From contig NZ_CP108455.1 in assembly GCF_036241575.1 (NCBI RefSeq), forward strand, positions 7,051,001 to 7,115,000: a DNA stretch of 64,000 nucleotides, given 5' to 3'. The position numbers and the translations under genes were made by a program. Under the pieces are notes generated by a model. It saw only the letters and a program-made list of their open reading frames with translations. It was not told where the DNA came from and made no database searches. The stretch's first letter is position 1. Each line of letters begins with the position of its first letter. This DNA is from Streptomyces sp. NBC_01267 (GTDB lineage: Bacteria; Actinomycetota; Actinomycetes; Streptomycetales; Streptomycetaceae). This document shows, piece after piece, positions 16,005 to 24,414 of this stretch.

Positions 16005-18201
16005 CGCGGATGTCGCGGTACGAGATCACGTCCGACGTGGAGTGGACCTGGAGCCCGACGTAGCCGGAGGCGAAGCGCCGGCCGTCGGTCCCCGGGTCGT
16101 CCGCGCGGGCCGGGGAGAACTCCTGCCCGCCCACGTTGTCGAACTCATTGATCAGGACACCGTTGCGCAGGATCGAGTAGTGCTGGTCCACCACCCGGAT
16201 CTCGTAGTCGTTCCAGGTGCCCTTCGGTGTGACGCCCGCACCGCCCAGGCCCACCCGGTCGAAACCGTAGACCGAGCCCGTCTTGTACATGTCGCCGTCG
16301 GGCTTGTCGAGGATCTGGATCTCGTGCCCGTACTTGATGGCAGCCCACTCGGGCCGCGGCTCCTCCGGGTTGTCGTGCACCCAGGGGAACCGTACGAAGA
16401 CCCCGCCGTTGGCGTTGCCCGCGTCCGGGGCGTCGTCGCGCCACTGCAGCTTCAGCGAGAAGTTGTCGTACTTCCGCTGCGGGTACCAGAGCATCCCCAT
16501 GCCCTCCACGGTGGTGGAGCTGGTGATCGACCCGTCGGCGTTCAGGGCGAACTTCCCGCCGCCCACCTGCTCCCACTGGTCGAAGGACTTCCGGGTGCCG
16601 TCGAGGATGGTGTGGTAACCCGCGGTCTGTCCCGGCTTGCCGATGCCCGACTGCCTGGCCGCCCTGGCGATCCTCTTCTGCTCGCGTGCGTCGATCACCC
16701 CTTCACCGAGGAGAGCGCCGAGCACCTTGTCGACGTGCTTGAGGAAGAGGGCCTGGGACGTCCACTCCTTCTCGTCCTCGATCAGTTCGTTGACGGTGCA
16801 GCGGCTGCGGGTCATCCGGTTCGGCACGCCGGTGTCGACCGTGCCCACGATGACCGTCAACCGCTCGTCGTACTCCGGGCAGTTGGGGGCGGGGACGCCG
16901 CCGCCCTCGGCGACGGTGAACACCTGCTGCCCGGCGTCCGAGGTGTTGCCCGCCCTGTCGGTGGCCCGGTGCGCGAAGGTGTGCCGGCCCACCCGGTCGA
17001 CGAGGACGGGCGCGGTGTACGCGAGGTAGGGGCCGCCGTCGAGGGAGTACTCGACCCTGTCCACCCCCGACCCGGTGTCCGTCGCGGTGACCGTCACCTC
17101 GGCGCTGGTGACGTACGCGCCGTCGGAGTTGGTCCTCCCGCCGACCACCGCCGTGGTCACCGGCGGGGTCGTGTCCTCGGTGGGCGGGGCGACCACGGTG
17201 AACTCGGCCGCCTTCTCCGCCGCGACGTTTCCGGCCTTGTCGGTGGCCCGGTACCGCACCTTCCGGGCGCCGGCCCCATGGACCATCACCGGCCCGGTGT
17301 ACGCGGTCCAGTCGGCCTGATCCACCGCGTACTCGATGGAGTTGACGCCCGAACCGGTGTCGGACGCGGTCACCGTCACCGTGGCCATGCCCAGGTAGTT
17401 GCCGTCGGCGTCCTGCTCGCCGCTGACCGTTGCCGAGGTCTCCGGGGGTGTCGTGTCGTCCGTCGGCGGCGCGGCGACCGTGAAGCTCTCCGTCTTCTCG
17501 GCGGACACGTTGCCCGCCTTGTCGGTGGCCCGGTAGCGGACCGTGTGGTCGCCGACCGTGCTGATCACGACCGGTGTGGTGTACGGCTGCCAGGCGTCGT
17601 CGCCGTCCGCGTACTCGACCGTGGCGACACCGGAGTCCGCGTCGGTCGCGGCGAGCGTCACCTTCGCCTGCCCGATGTACGCGCCCGCGGCGTTCTTCTC
17701 CCCTTCGACGGTGGCCGAGGTCTCCGGCGCCGTGGTGTCCGCACCGCCCCCGCCGTCCGTGACGACCAGGAGGCCCGTCATCGACGTATGGCCCGGAATG
17801 GTGCAGTGGTAGCGGTACGTGCCGGGGGTCAGCGTGACCTCGGCGGTGTGCTTGCCGCCCTGTGCGTCACCCGGGTTGGCCAGGATGTTCAGCGGGACGT
17901 CGTGGTTGTAGGCGGGGTCGGACACATCGAAGGTCAGCGTGTGCGGCATGCCCGTGGTGTTGCCGGTCGCCGCACTGTTCTCGAAGACGATCGTCGCCGG
18001 TCCCGCCACCGCGGTGGCCGGAGCGGAGGCGTACGCCGTGATGCTGTCACCGGCGGTCCAGGCGAGTACCTGGGCGGCGGCCCGCCGCTGATCACCGGTA
18101 CGGCCGTACGCGGCCGTGGACGTCAGCCCGAGGATCATCAGCAGCGCCGTCAGCAGCACCGCCCCGCTGCGCGGCCGGGGAATTCGTCGCCTCACCGTCA
18201 C
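15991..18201 (-). CDS. Exported cupredoxin / OmpL47-like repeat / DUF1080 protein
   Basis: A 736-residue exported multidomain protein. Signal peptide ~1-33; plastocyanin-like cupredoxin ~40-145 with the HCTIPGH copper-ligand cluster plus upstream His in MPHTL and a Met in SMTG; three OmpL47-type beta-sandwich repeats, each starting T(A/P)PET or TPPVT and ending YRATDKAGN or similar (~148-440); a ~120-residue linker with two cysteines; and a C-terminal DUF1080 (3-keto-disaccharide hydrolase, concanavalin-like) domain ~540-736 with NANGGVFVRFPW and YGHEIQILD. Start is GTG 18201, overlapping the upstream stop (GTGA). Partnered with a sugar dehydrogenase, it may act on oxidised glycosides; the cupredoxin may relay electrons. 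Last point is speculative. Confidence 0.85.
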   Translation of the reverse strand: MTVRRRIPRPRSGAVLLTALLMILGLTSTAAYGRTGDQRRAAAQVLAWTAGDSITAYASAPATAVAGPATIVFENSAATGNTTGMPHTLTFDVSDPAYNHDVPLNILANPGDAQGGKHTAEVTLTPGTYRYHCTIPGHTSMTGLLVVTDGGGGADTTAPETSATVEGEKNAAGAYIGQAKVTLAATDADSGVATVEYADGDDAWQPYTTPVVISTVGDHTVRYRATDKAGNVSAEKTESFTVAAPPTDDTTPPETSATVSGEQDADGNYLGMATVTVTASDTGSGVNSIEYAVDQADWTAYTGPVMVHGAGARKVRYRATDKAGNVAAEKAAEFTVVAPPTEDTTPPVTTAVVGGRTNSDGAYVTSAEVTVTATDTGSGVDRVEYSLDGGPYLAYTAPVLVDRVGRHTFAHRATDRAGNTSDAGQQVFTVAEGGGVPAPNCPEYDERLTVIVGTVDTGVPNRMTRSRCTVNELIEDEKEWTSQALFLKHVDKVLGALLGEGVIDAREQKRIARAARQSGIGKPGQTAGYHTILDGTRKSFDQWEQVGGGKFALNADGSITSSTTVEGMGMLWYPQRKYDNFSLKLQWRDDAPDAGNANGGVFVRFPWVHDNPEEPRPEWAAIKYGHEIQILDKPDGDMYKTGSVYGFDRVGLGGAGVTPKGTWNDYEIRVVDQHYSILRNGVLINEFDNVGGQEFSPARADDPGTDGRRFASGYVGLQVHSTSDVISYRDIRVKEL

Positions 18202-20702
18202 TCCGCCTTCCTGGCCAGATCCGTGGCGGCCGGTGTCGGCCCGCCGCCCTTGTAAGTGACGCGCCACAGCGCCGATTCGGCGTCCGAGGTGAAGAAGCCG
18301 CGCCCGTAGTCGAGGACGTACAGCGAACCGTCCGGTGCGAACTTCCAGTCCATGAGGTTGCGGATACCGCCCTCGCCCACCGGAATGATCTTCTTCAGGG
18401 ACTCGGCATGGGTGGGAATGCCGCCCCGGCCGACGGTCCTGGGGTCGGTGAGCACCGCGTGCCGCGGCTGGTCGCCGTCGTAGAAGTCACCGACGAACCA
18501 CTTGCCGTCCCAGTACGCGGGCCACTTGCCCTCGCTGGTGCTGGTGGCGTCGTACCGGTAGACCGGTCCGTTCATGGTCGCCTGGCCACCGCCCTTGAGC
18601 CACGGCATCAGCTGCTTGCCCTCCTCCGTCCGGTAGCTGGGGATGCCGTCGGCGTCACGCGGGTAGTCGATGCCGCCGCCCTGCGGGGAGTACCAGATGT
18701 TGTTGCCGGTGACGGGCGGCAGGTTCACCAGGCCGTCGTTGTTGGGCGACTCGTTCTTCGGGTGATCGCAGTCGTACCAGCCCAGCGGCTTGTCCGGGTC
18801 CGGCAGATTGCGGTCGCGGTAGGGCTGCTTGTTGCCCATGCAGTACGGCCAGCCGCGGTTGCCCGCCTCGGTGATCGCGGCGAACGTGTCGTACTTGGCG
18901 GGGCCCCAGGTCGTCGACGGCTCACCGGCGTCGGGGCCGACCCAGCCCGCGTACAGCACGTCGGTCTTCCGGTCGACGGCGATCCTGGCCGGGTTGCGCA
19001 CCCCCATGACGTAGATCTCGCCCCGGGTCCTGCCACCGCCCTCGTCCTGCTCCTTGCCGGTGAAGAGATTGCCGGCGGGCAGGGTGTACGTCCCGTCGGC
19101 CTCGGGGTGGATGCGCAGGATCTTGCCGTTGAGGTTGTTGGTGTTGCCCGCGGTGCGGCGGGCGTCGGCGAAGGAGAGGCCCTTGTAGTGGGGCTCCGGG
19201 TTGTTGCCGGAGTAACCGTCGCTGAATCCGGAGGAGTTGTTGTCACCGGTGGCGATGTAGAGATTGCCCTTGCTGTCCCAGGCCATCCCACCGCCCGCGT
19301 GGCAGCAGCTGTGCACCTGGACCGGCCACTTCAGCAGTACCTTCTCCGACGCCAGGTCGAGCTTGTCGGTCGCCAGGTCCAGGGTGAAGCGGGAGACGCG
19401 GCGTTCGGCGACCTGCTTGTCGCGGTCGAGCTGCGAGTGGGGTGTGTAGTGCAGATACACCCAGCCGTTCCGCTCGAACCCCGGGTCCAGCTCGATCCCG
19501 AGCAGTCCCTCCTCGACCTTGACCAGCTCGTCGCCGCCACCCTTGTTGCCGAAGACCGTCAGCGCGCCGGCGAGTGTCACCTTCTTGGTCTTCGGGTCGT
19601 ACACATGGATCTGGCCCTGGCCCTTGCCGACATCGGGGTCGTTCCAGTCGGTGACCACGGGCTGATCGGAGTCCGCGCCGCCGCGACCGATGTAGAGCAC
19701 CCGCCCGTCGGGGGCGGTGACCAGCCCGTGCGGCTCGCCGATCTGGTCGGACTGGCCCGGCTTGTTGGGCCGGGTGACGCGTTCCGCCTGGTAGTTGGCG
19801 TCGATGGTGGCCTTGCAGTCGGCCCGCACCAGCCGGGTCGTCCACAGCAGCGCGCCACGCAGATGGTCGCGGAAGTCGGCTTCGCTGTAGGAGTCCGCGG
19901 TGCCGCCCATCCCGGTGTAGAAGGAACGCCCGCCGTCGTAGTCGCGGCACCAGGAGACCGGGTGGTCCCAGCCGTTGGCGCTCGCGCCCGGCTTGTACGA
20001 GATCTCCCGCACCCGGGCCACGGTGTGGACGGCGCCGGACGGATTGGTCTTCCAGTTCAGCCAGGTGTCGGGCCGCTTCCACTCCAGCGGAAGGTCCTTG
20101 GTGGCCGGATGCACCCGGTCGCCGACCTCGACCGTGGCGCGCTGGACGGCGGCCGGGCTGCCGTCGGCGGGCCGGGCGCCGATCAGTCCGGTGAACCAGT
20201 CCGAGTACGGCTCGGTGCGCGCCGCGTCGTGGATGCCGAGGAACCCGCCTCCCGCCTCCATGTACGACTCCAGACCCGCCTCCTGCTCCGGGTCGAGGAT
20301 GTCGCCGCCGCCGGTCAGGAAGACCACCGCGTTGTAGGTGCCGAGCTTCTTGGCGGAGGTGAAGACGGAGGCGTCGTCGGAGGCCACGGTCTTGAACCGC
20401 TGGTTCGCCGGGCCGCTCTGCCCGATCTTCTCGATGGCCGCGATCCCGGCGTCCACCGTCGGCGACTCCGCGGTCGCCGAGCCGTGGAAGACCAGCACCT
20501 TGACGTTGCTGCCGCCGGGTGGCGACGGCAGGGACAACGTTGTCCTCGGGCCGGTCCGTGCCTGCGCTCCGTCGGCCGGTGGAATCGGCCGGGCCGCCGC
20601 CGAGGGTCCGCCGAGTAACGACGCGCCCAGAGCGCCGGCCGCGAGAGCCGCCACCAGACCACGCCGCGATCCGGAGCCGCGTCGCTGTGGTGTGTGCTGC
20701 AT
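18198..20702 (-). CDS. Exported ThuA / PQQ-dependent sugar dehydrogenase fusion
   Basis: An 834-residue exported protein from ATG 20702 (an upstream in-frame ATG would remove the signal character). Signal peptide with [18 protein letters not shown] and AAA cleavage; ThuA-like domain ~68-295 ([25 protein letters not shown]); then a glucose/sorbosone-dehydrogenase-type beta-propeller ~310-820 ([95 protein letters not shown]). Family knowledge: ThuA homologues act on 3-keto-sugars, and these propellers bind PQQ and oxidise sugars. It is translationally coupled to the DUF1080 gene, implying a joint extracellular sugar-oxidising function. Confidence 0.87.
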   Translation of the reverse strand: MQHTPQRRGSGSRRGLVAALAAGALGASLLGGPSAAARPIPPADGAQARTGPRTTLSLPSPPGGSNVKVLVFHGSATAESPTVDAGIAAIEKIGQSGPANQRFKTVASDDASVFTSAKKLGTYNAVVFLTGGGDILDPEQEAGLESYMEAGGGFLGIHDAARTEPYSDWFTGLIGARPADGSPAAVQRATVEVGDRVHPATKDLPLEWKRPDTWLNWKTNPSGAVHTVARVREISYKPGASANGWDHPVSWCRDYDGGRSFYTGMGGTADSYSEADFRDHLRGALLWTTRLVRADCKATIDANYQAERVTRPNKPGQSDQIGEPHGLVTAPDGRVLYIGRGGADSDQPVVTDWNDPDVGKGQGQIHVYDPKTKKVTLAGALTVFGNKGGGDELVKVEEGLLGIELDPGFERNGWVYLHYTPHSQLDRDKQVAERRVSRFTLDLATDKLDLASEKVLLKWPVQVHSCCHAGGGMAWDSKGNLYIATGDNNSSGFSDGYSGNNPEPHYKGLSFADARRTAGNTNNLNGKILRIHPEADGTYTLPAGNLFTGKEQDEGGGRTRGEIYVMGVRNPARIAVDRKTDVLYAGWVGPDAGEPSTTWGPAKYDTFAAITEAGNRGWPYCMGNKQPYRDRNLPDPDKPLGWYDCDHPKNESPNNDGLVNLPPVTGNNIWYSPQGGGIDYPRDADGIPSYRTEEGKQLMPWLKGGGQATMNGPVYRYDATSTSEGKWPAYWDGKWFVGDFYDGDQPRHAVLTDPRTVGRGGIPTHAESLKKIIPVGEGGIRNLMDWKFAPDGSLYVLDYGRGFFTSDAESALWRVTYKGGGPTPAATDLARKAE

Positions 20703-20898
20703 GTGTTCACCCACCCCTCTGTGGTCACTGCAAACGCGGATGAAGCTAGACCTCTTTGCGCGGCACGCCAAGAGCTATGACCGCAATCGCACGAACTTTG
20801 TCCTGGGTGTGGATAAACGGGGATCCTCCGGCTACCGTACGGACGTCCCGGGGCGGCCTGTGCCCCGTCAATCTCCGTACAGCAGTGGGGAGTTCGGC

Positions 20899-21864
20899 AT
20901 GGACCGACGTACCTTCAACCGGCGTCTCCTGGCGGGTGGCGCGGTCGCCGCGACGGGCGCGACATCGTTGTCCCTCGCCACGGCCACCGGACCCGCGAGC
21001 GCGGCGGAGACCGCTCCGAGGACGGCCCCGGCCGGCGGGGCGGTCCGCACGGTCAAGCTGTACGCCGAGAAGCTGGCGGACGGGAAGATGGGGTACGGCC
21101 TGGAGAAGGGGAAGGCTTCGGTCCCGGGGCCGCTGATCGAACTGACCGAGGGCGACACCCTCCACATCGAGTTCGAGAACACCATGGACGTGGACGCGAG
21201 CCTCCATGTGCACGGGGTGGACTACGACGTGGCGAGCGACGGCACCCGGCTCAACAAGAGCCATGTCGAGCCCGGCGGCACCCGTACGTACACCTGGCGC
21301 ACCCACGCCCCTGGCAGGCGCAAGGACGGCACCTACCAGGCGGGCAGCGCCGGGTACTGGCACTACCACGACCATGTCGTCGGGACGGATCACGGCACCG
21401 GCGGCATCCGCAACGGGCTCTACGGCGGGGTGGTGGTCCGCAGGAAGGGGGACCTGCTGCCCGACCGGACGTTCACGATCGTCTTCAACGACATGACGAT
21501 CAACAACCAGCCGCCGCACTCCGGTCCGGACCTGAAGGCGACCGTCGGTGACCGGGTGGAGATCGTCATGATCACGCACGGCGAGTACTACCACACGTTC
21601 CACATGCACGGTCATCGCTGGGCGGACAACCGGACCGGGATGCTGGCCGGGCCCGACGATCCGAGCCGGGTGGTGGATACGAAGATCGTCGGGCCCGCGG
21701 ACTCCTTCGGGTTCCAGATCCTGGCGGGGGAGCATGTCGGCGCGGGTGCCTGGATGTACCACTGCCATGTCCAGAGCCACTCCGACATGGGGATGGCCGG
21801 TCTCTTCCTGGTGGCCAAACCGGACGGAACGATCCCCGGCTACGAACCGCACCACCCTGCCTGA
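20899..21864 (+). CDS. Two-domain small laccase, Tat-exported
   Basis: Multicopper oxidase of the small (two-domain, trimeric) type found in Streptomyces. From ATG 20899 (GGGGAG ribosome site) it has 321 residues. A twin-arginine signal (RRTFNRRLL with an Ala-rich region to ~36) predicts folded, copper-loaded export. Copper motifs are present: [18 protein letters not shown] and the C-terminal [12 protein letters not shown] holding type 1/2/3 ligands. Two cupredoxin domains lie at ~50-185 and ~190-315. It oxidises phenolic or other reducing substrates with oxygen. It is divergent from the sugar-oxidation pair across 196 nt and followed by a terminator. Confidence 0.94.
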   Translation: MDRRTFNRRLLAGGAVAATGATSLSLATATGPASAAETAPRTAPAGGAVRTVKLYAEKLADGKMGYGLEKGKASVPGPLIELTEGDTLHIEFENTMDVDASLHVHGVDYDVASDGTRLNKSHVEPGGTRTYTWRTHAPGRRKDGTYQAGSAGYWHYHDHVVGTDHGTGGIRNGLYGGVVVRRKGDLLPDRTFTIVFNDMTINNQPPHSGPDLKATVGDRVEIVMITHGEYYHTFHMHGHRWADNRTGMLAGPDDPSRVVDTKIVGPADSFGFQILAGEHVGAGAWMYHCHVQSHSDMGMAGLFLVAKPDGTIPGYEPHHPA

Positions 21865-21957
21865 CCCGCGCACCGGACCGTAAGGAGGCCCGGCGGTCGG
21901 GGCGGAGTGTCCGCACGTACGCCAATGGGGTCGTCGCGCTACCCGGCCGGACGCACC

Positions 21958-21980
21958 GGGCGGCCCGCGCCGGGCCGCCC
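21958..21980 (+). terminator. Hairpin terminator after laccase gene
   Basis: GGGCGGCCCG and its exact complement (10-bp arms, 3-nt loop) lie 94 nt after the laccase stop, with flanking GGACG/CGTCC able to extend the stem. It precedes the VOC gene by 60 nt. Confidence 0.65.
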
Positions 21981-22040
21981 CGTCCGGGCCCCGCCAGACT
22001 CGGGAAGCAGGTCAGCGGGCACCCCAACAGAGGAGCACTC

Positions 22041-22823
22041 ATGCTCAGCATCCCGTTCGTCGCGGGCTCACCCAACTGGATCGACCTCGCCACCCCCGAT
22101 CTCGCGGGGGCCAACACCTTCTACGGCGGGCTGTTCGGCTGGACGTTCCGGTCGGCAGGGCCCCAGTTCGGCGGCTACGGGATGTACATGCAGGACGGGA
22201 AGGCGGTCGGGGCCGCCATGGAGATGCCCGCCGAGCAGGCGAAGCCCTCCTGGTCCGTCTACTTCCACGCCGTGGACTCCGAGGCGACCGTCAAGGCCGT
22301 GGAGGCCGCGGGCGGTGCGTCGATGTTCGGGCCGCACGACGTGGCCGCGCTGGGGCGGATGTCCGGGTTCACGGACGTGACAGGTGCGCGCTTCTCGACC
22401 TGGCAGCCCGAGGAGCACAAGGGGCTGGACGAGGTGAACGCCCCCGGCACGTTCTGCTGGGCCGAGCTGTACACCACCGACGTGCCCGCGTCGGCGGCGT
22501 TCTACCGCGCGGTGTTCGGCTGGGACACCAACTCGGCGCCGTACCCGGGAGGTACGTACACGATGGCGAGCCCCGCGGGCACCGGCCCCGAGGCGAACTT
22601 CGCGGGCTTCGTCCAGACCGGGGCCGACTCGCCCGACGGCTGTTACTGGCTGCCGTACTTCGAGGTCGACGATGTCGACGCGACCGTGGCCAGGGCGAAG
22701 CAGCTCGGCGGCTCGGTGGTGATGGAGCCGGTCGACCTGCCGGGCGTGGGCCGACTGGCCAAGGCCACCGACCCGTACGGCGCGCAGTTCGCGCTGATCA
22801 AGGACGCCGACGCGGGCGCGTGA
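22041..22823 (+). CDS. VOC-family protein with two glyoxalase-like domains
   Basis: A 260-residue cytoplasmic protein with tandem VOC modules (~5-125 and ~132-258). Each begins with a recognisable pattern (NWIDLATPDLAGANTFYGGLFGW; CWAELYTTDVPASAAFYRAVFGW) and ends with a D(P/V)xGxxFxxW/ALI element. Such proteins bind a divalent metal and act in glyoxalase, dioxygenase or antibiotic-binding roles; the substrate cannot be read from sequence. In Streptomyces this type is often annotated as a hydroxylase or bleomycin-resistance-like protein. AGAGGAG precedes ATG 22041. It stands alone. Confidence 0.88.
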   Translation: MLSIPFVAGSPNWIDLATPDLAGANTFYGGLFGWTFRSAGPQFGGYGMYMQDGKAVGAAMEMPAEQAKPSWSVYFHAVDSEATVKAVEAAGGASMFGPHDVAALGRMSGFTDVTGARFSTWQPEEHKGLDEVNAPGTFCWAELYTTDVPASAAFYRAVFGWDTNSAPYPGGTYTMASPAGTGPEANFAGFVQTGADSPDGCYWLPYFEVDDVDATVARAKQLGGSVVMEPVDLPGVGRLAKATDPYGAQFALIKDADAGA

Positions 22824-22838
22824 GCACGGCGCGAGCCT

Positions 22839-22858
22839 CGTTCATCGTTTGTTGAACG
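22839..22858. promoter_or_regulatory. Inverted repeat upstream of the WhiB-family gene
   Basis: CGTTCA and TGAACG are exact inverted repeats separated by 8 nt, 33 nt before the WhiB-like ATG and just after the VOC stop. It may be an operator of the WhiB-like gene; arms are short, so chance is possible. Confidence 0.3.
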
Positions 22859-22890
22859 GATATTGATCGCTGCCGGGCACTGTGTCACCC

Positions 22891-23136
22891 ATGTCGATCA
22901 CCATCAGCAACGCCCCTGAGCTCGCTTGGCAGGAGCGGGCGCTGTGCGCCCAGACGGGGCCGGAGTTCTTCTTCCCCGACCCCGGAAGCTCGACCCGCGA
23001 CGCCAAGCGGCTCTGCGGCATCTGCGAGGAGCGCGTGGCCTGCCTGGAATACGCACTCGACAACGACGAGCGGTTCGGCGTCTGGGGCGGCCTCTCCGAG
23101 AAGGAGCGGCTCCGCCTCAGACGCGAGGCGAGCTGA
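22891..23136 (+). CDS. WhiB-family iron-sulfur transcription factor
   Basis: An 81-residue protein with the WhiB arrangement of four cysteines (one in RALCAQ, two in CGIC, one in ERVAC) that bind a 4Fe-4S cluster, followed by the GVWGG turn and a basic Arg/Lys tail for DNA contact. The WQERALCAQT and LEYALDNDERFG blocks closely resemble WhiB itself, though the tail differs; it is best called a WhiB-like paralogue. These act with the housekeeping sigma factor in development and redox response. I prefer ATG 22891; an in-frame GTG at 22882 is possible, and neither has a strong ribosome site, hinting at a leaderless or weakly translated mRNA. Confidence 0.92.
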   Translation: MSITISNAPELAWQERALCAQTGPEFFFPDPGSSTRDAKRLCGICEERVACLEYALDNDERFGVWGGLSEKERLRLRREAS

Positions 23137-23159
23137 CCCGGCGCCCGCGGACACCCGAC

Positions 23160-23211
23160 GCCGCCGCCCGGTGGCCGGCGCCGACAACGGCACCGGCCAC
23201 CGGGCGGCGGC
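23160..23211. terminator. Very long bidirectional hairpin terminator
   Basis: A 24-bp stem with a single mismatch and an ACAA tetraloop (23160-23183 with 23188-23211) fills the gap between the convergent WhiB-like and desaturase genes. Its length and position mark it as a shared transcription terminator. Confidence 0.88.
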
Positions 23212-23244
23212 TGCGAAACGGGAGCGGTGACGAGACCGGCGCGG

Positions 23245-24225
23245 CTACGACGCGGCGGCGGCGCGCGCCGCCATCCGCGCCTTGCGGGCCGCGAGCTTCT
23301 CGTCGAACTTGGCGGCCTCGGAGTCCAGGCCCCCCATGTACATCCCCAGCTCTTCCTGCGCCTTGAGCCCCTCCGGGCCGAGCCCGTCGATGTCCAGGAC
23401 CTTCAGGTAGCGCAGCACGGGCTGGAGCACGTCGTCGTGGTGGATCCGCATGTTGTAGATCTCGCCGATCGCCATCTGCGCGGCGGCCCGCTCGAAGCCG
23501 GGCATCCCGTGACCGGGCATCCGGAAATTGACGACGACGTCGCGCACCGCCTGCATGGTGAGATCGGGAGCGATCTCGAAGGCCGCGCCCAGCAGGTTGC
23601 GGTAGAAGACCATGTGCAGGTTCTCGTCGGTCGCGATCCGCGCCAGCATCCGGTCGCACACCGGGTCGCCCGACTGGTGGCCGGTGTTGCGGTGCGAGAC
23701 CCGGGTGGCCAGCTCCTGGAAGGCGACGTACGCGACCGAGTGCAGCATCGAGTGACGGTTGTCCGACTCGAAGCCCTCCGCCATGTGCGCCATCCGGAAC
23801 TGCTCCAGCTTGTCCGGGTCCACGGCGCGCGAGGTCAGCAGGTAGTCGCGCATCACGATGCCGTGCCGCCCCTCCTCCGCGGTCCAGCGGTGCACCCAGG
23901 TGCCCCAGGCGCCGTCGCGCCCGAAGAGCGAAGCGATCTCGTGGTGGTAGCTGGGGAGATTGTCCTCGGTCAGCAGATTGACGACCAGTGCGACCTTGCC
24001 GATGTCCGTGACCTTGGACTGCTCCGGCTCCCAGGCCTTTCCGTCCTCGAACAGGCCCGGGAAGTTACGGCCGTCGCTGAACGGAACGTACTCGTGCGGC
24101 ATCCAGTCCTTGGCGACCTTGAGATGGCGGTTGAGTTCCTTCTCCACCACCTCTTCCAGCGCATACAGCAGTCGGGCGTCGGTCCACGCGTCCGAACTGC
24201 CGAGGTGGGGAGAGGTGATCGTCAC
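23245..24225 (-). CDS. Acyl-ACP desaturase (DesA family)
   Basis: Soluble di-iron enzyme introducing a double bond into ACP-bound fatty acyl chains. The 326-residue protein has the expected ligands: Glu87 in TEDNLP, E117-E118-x-x-H121 in AEEGRHG, a second Glu in the helix FQELATRVSH, and DENLH as the second ExxH-type helix. Start is GTG 24225 with CAGGAG eight bases upstream. Single gene, convergent with the WhiB-like gene. Two operator-like palindromes lie 26-55 nt upstream, implying repression by a regulator that senses lipid state. Mycobacterial DesA1/2 are the best-known relatives. Confidence 0.93.
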   Translation of the reverse strand: MTITSPHLGSSDAWTDARLLYALEEVVEKELNRHLKVAKDWMPHEYVPFSDGRNFPGLFEDGKAWEPEQSKVTDIGKVALVVNLLTEDNLPSYHHEIASLFGRDGAWGTWVHRWTAEEGRHGIVMRDYLLTSRAVDPDKLEQFRMAHMAEGFESDNRHSMLHSVAYVAFQELATRVSHRNTGHQSGDPVCDRMLARIATDENLHMVFYRNLLGAAFEIAPDLTMQAVRDVVVNFRMPGHGMPGFERAAAQMAIGEIYNMRIHHDDVLQPVLRYLKVLDIDGLGPEGLKAQEELGMYMGGLDSEAAKFDEKLAARKARMAARAAAAS

Positions 24226-24250
24226 GGGTGCTCCTGGGGACGGGAGTGGT

Positions 24251-24280
24251 ACCTACGGATTCGTAGGTTACGTATCCGTA
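24251..24280 (-). promoter_or_regulatory. Tandem operator sites upstream of the desaturase
   Basis: Two 12-bp elements fitting TACGKATYCGTA begin at 24254 and 24269, exactly 15 nt apart. The first is a strong palindrome (ACCTACG-GATT-CGTAGGT, 24251-24268); the second is weaker outside its core. A 9-nt direct repeat CGTAGGTTA recurs with the same spacing. They sit 26-55 nt before the start codon, as expected for TetR-type repressor sites over a promoter. Confidence 0.65.
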
Positions 24281-24414
24281 GGTTAAGGCGGCAGTAAGGC
24301 CCCGCCAACCCCCGCTTCCGATATGCGCCCGTACAGACCGCTATGTGCGCAGGTCATGCGGGCACACGGAGAGCCAGGTCACTCAGCGTTCGCACGTTCC
24401 GGCTCCTGTGATGT

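Noticed and set aside
15301..18255. A 984-codon plus-strand frame covering the transglycosylase end and the DUF1080 gene
   Set aside because: Composed of out-of-frame and antisense translation of two recognised genes.
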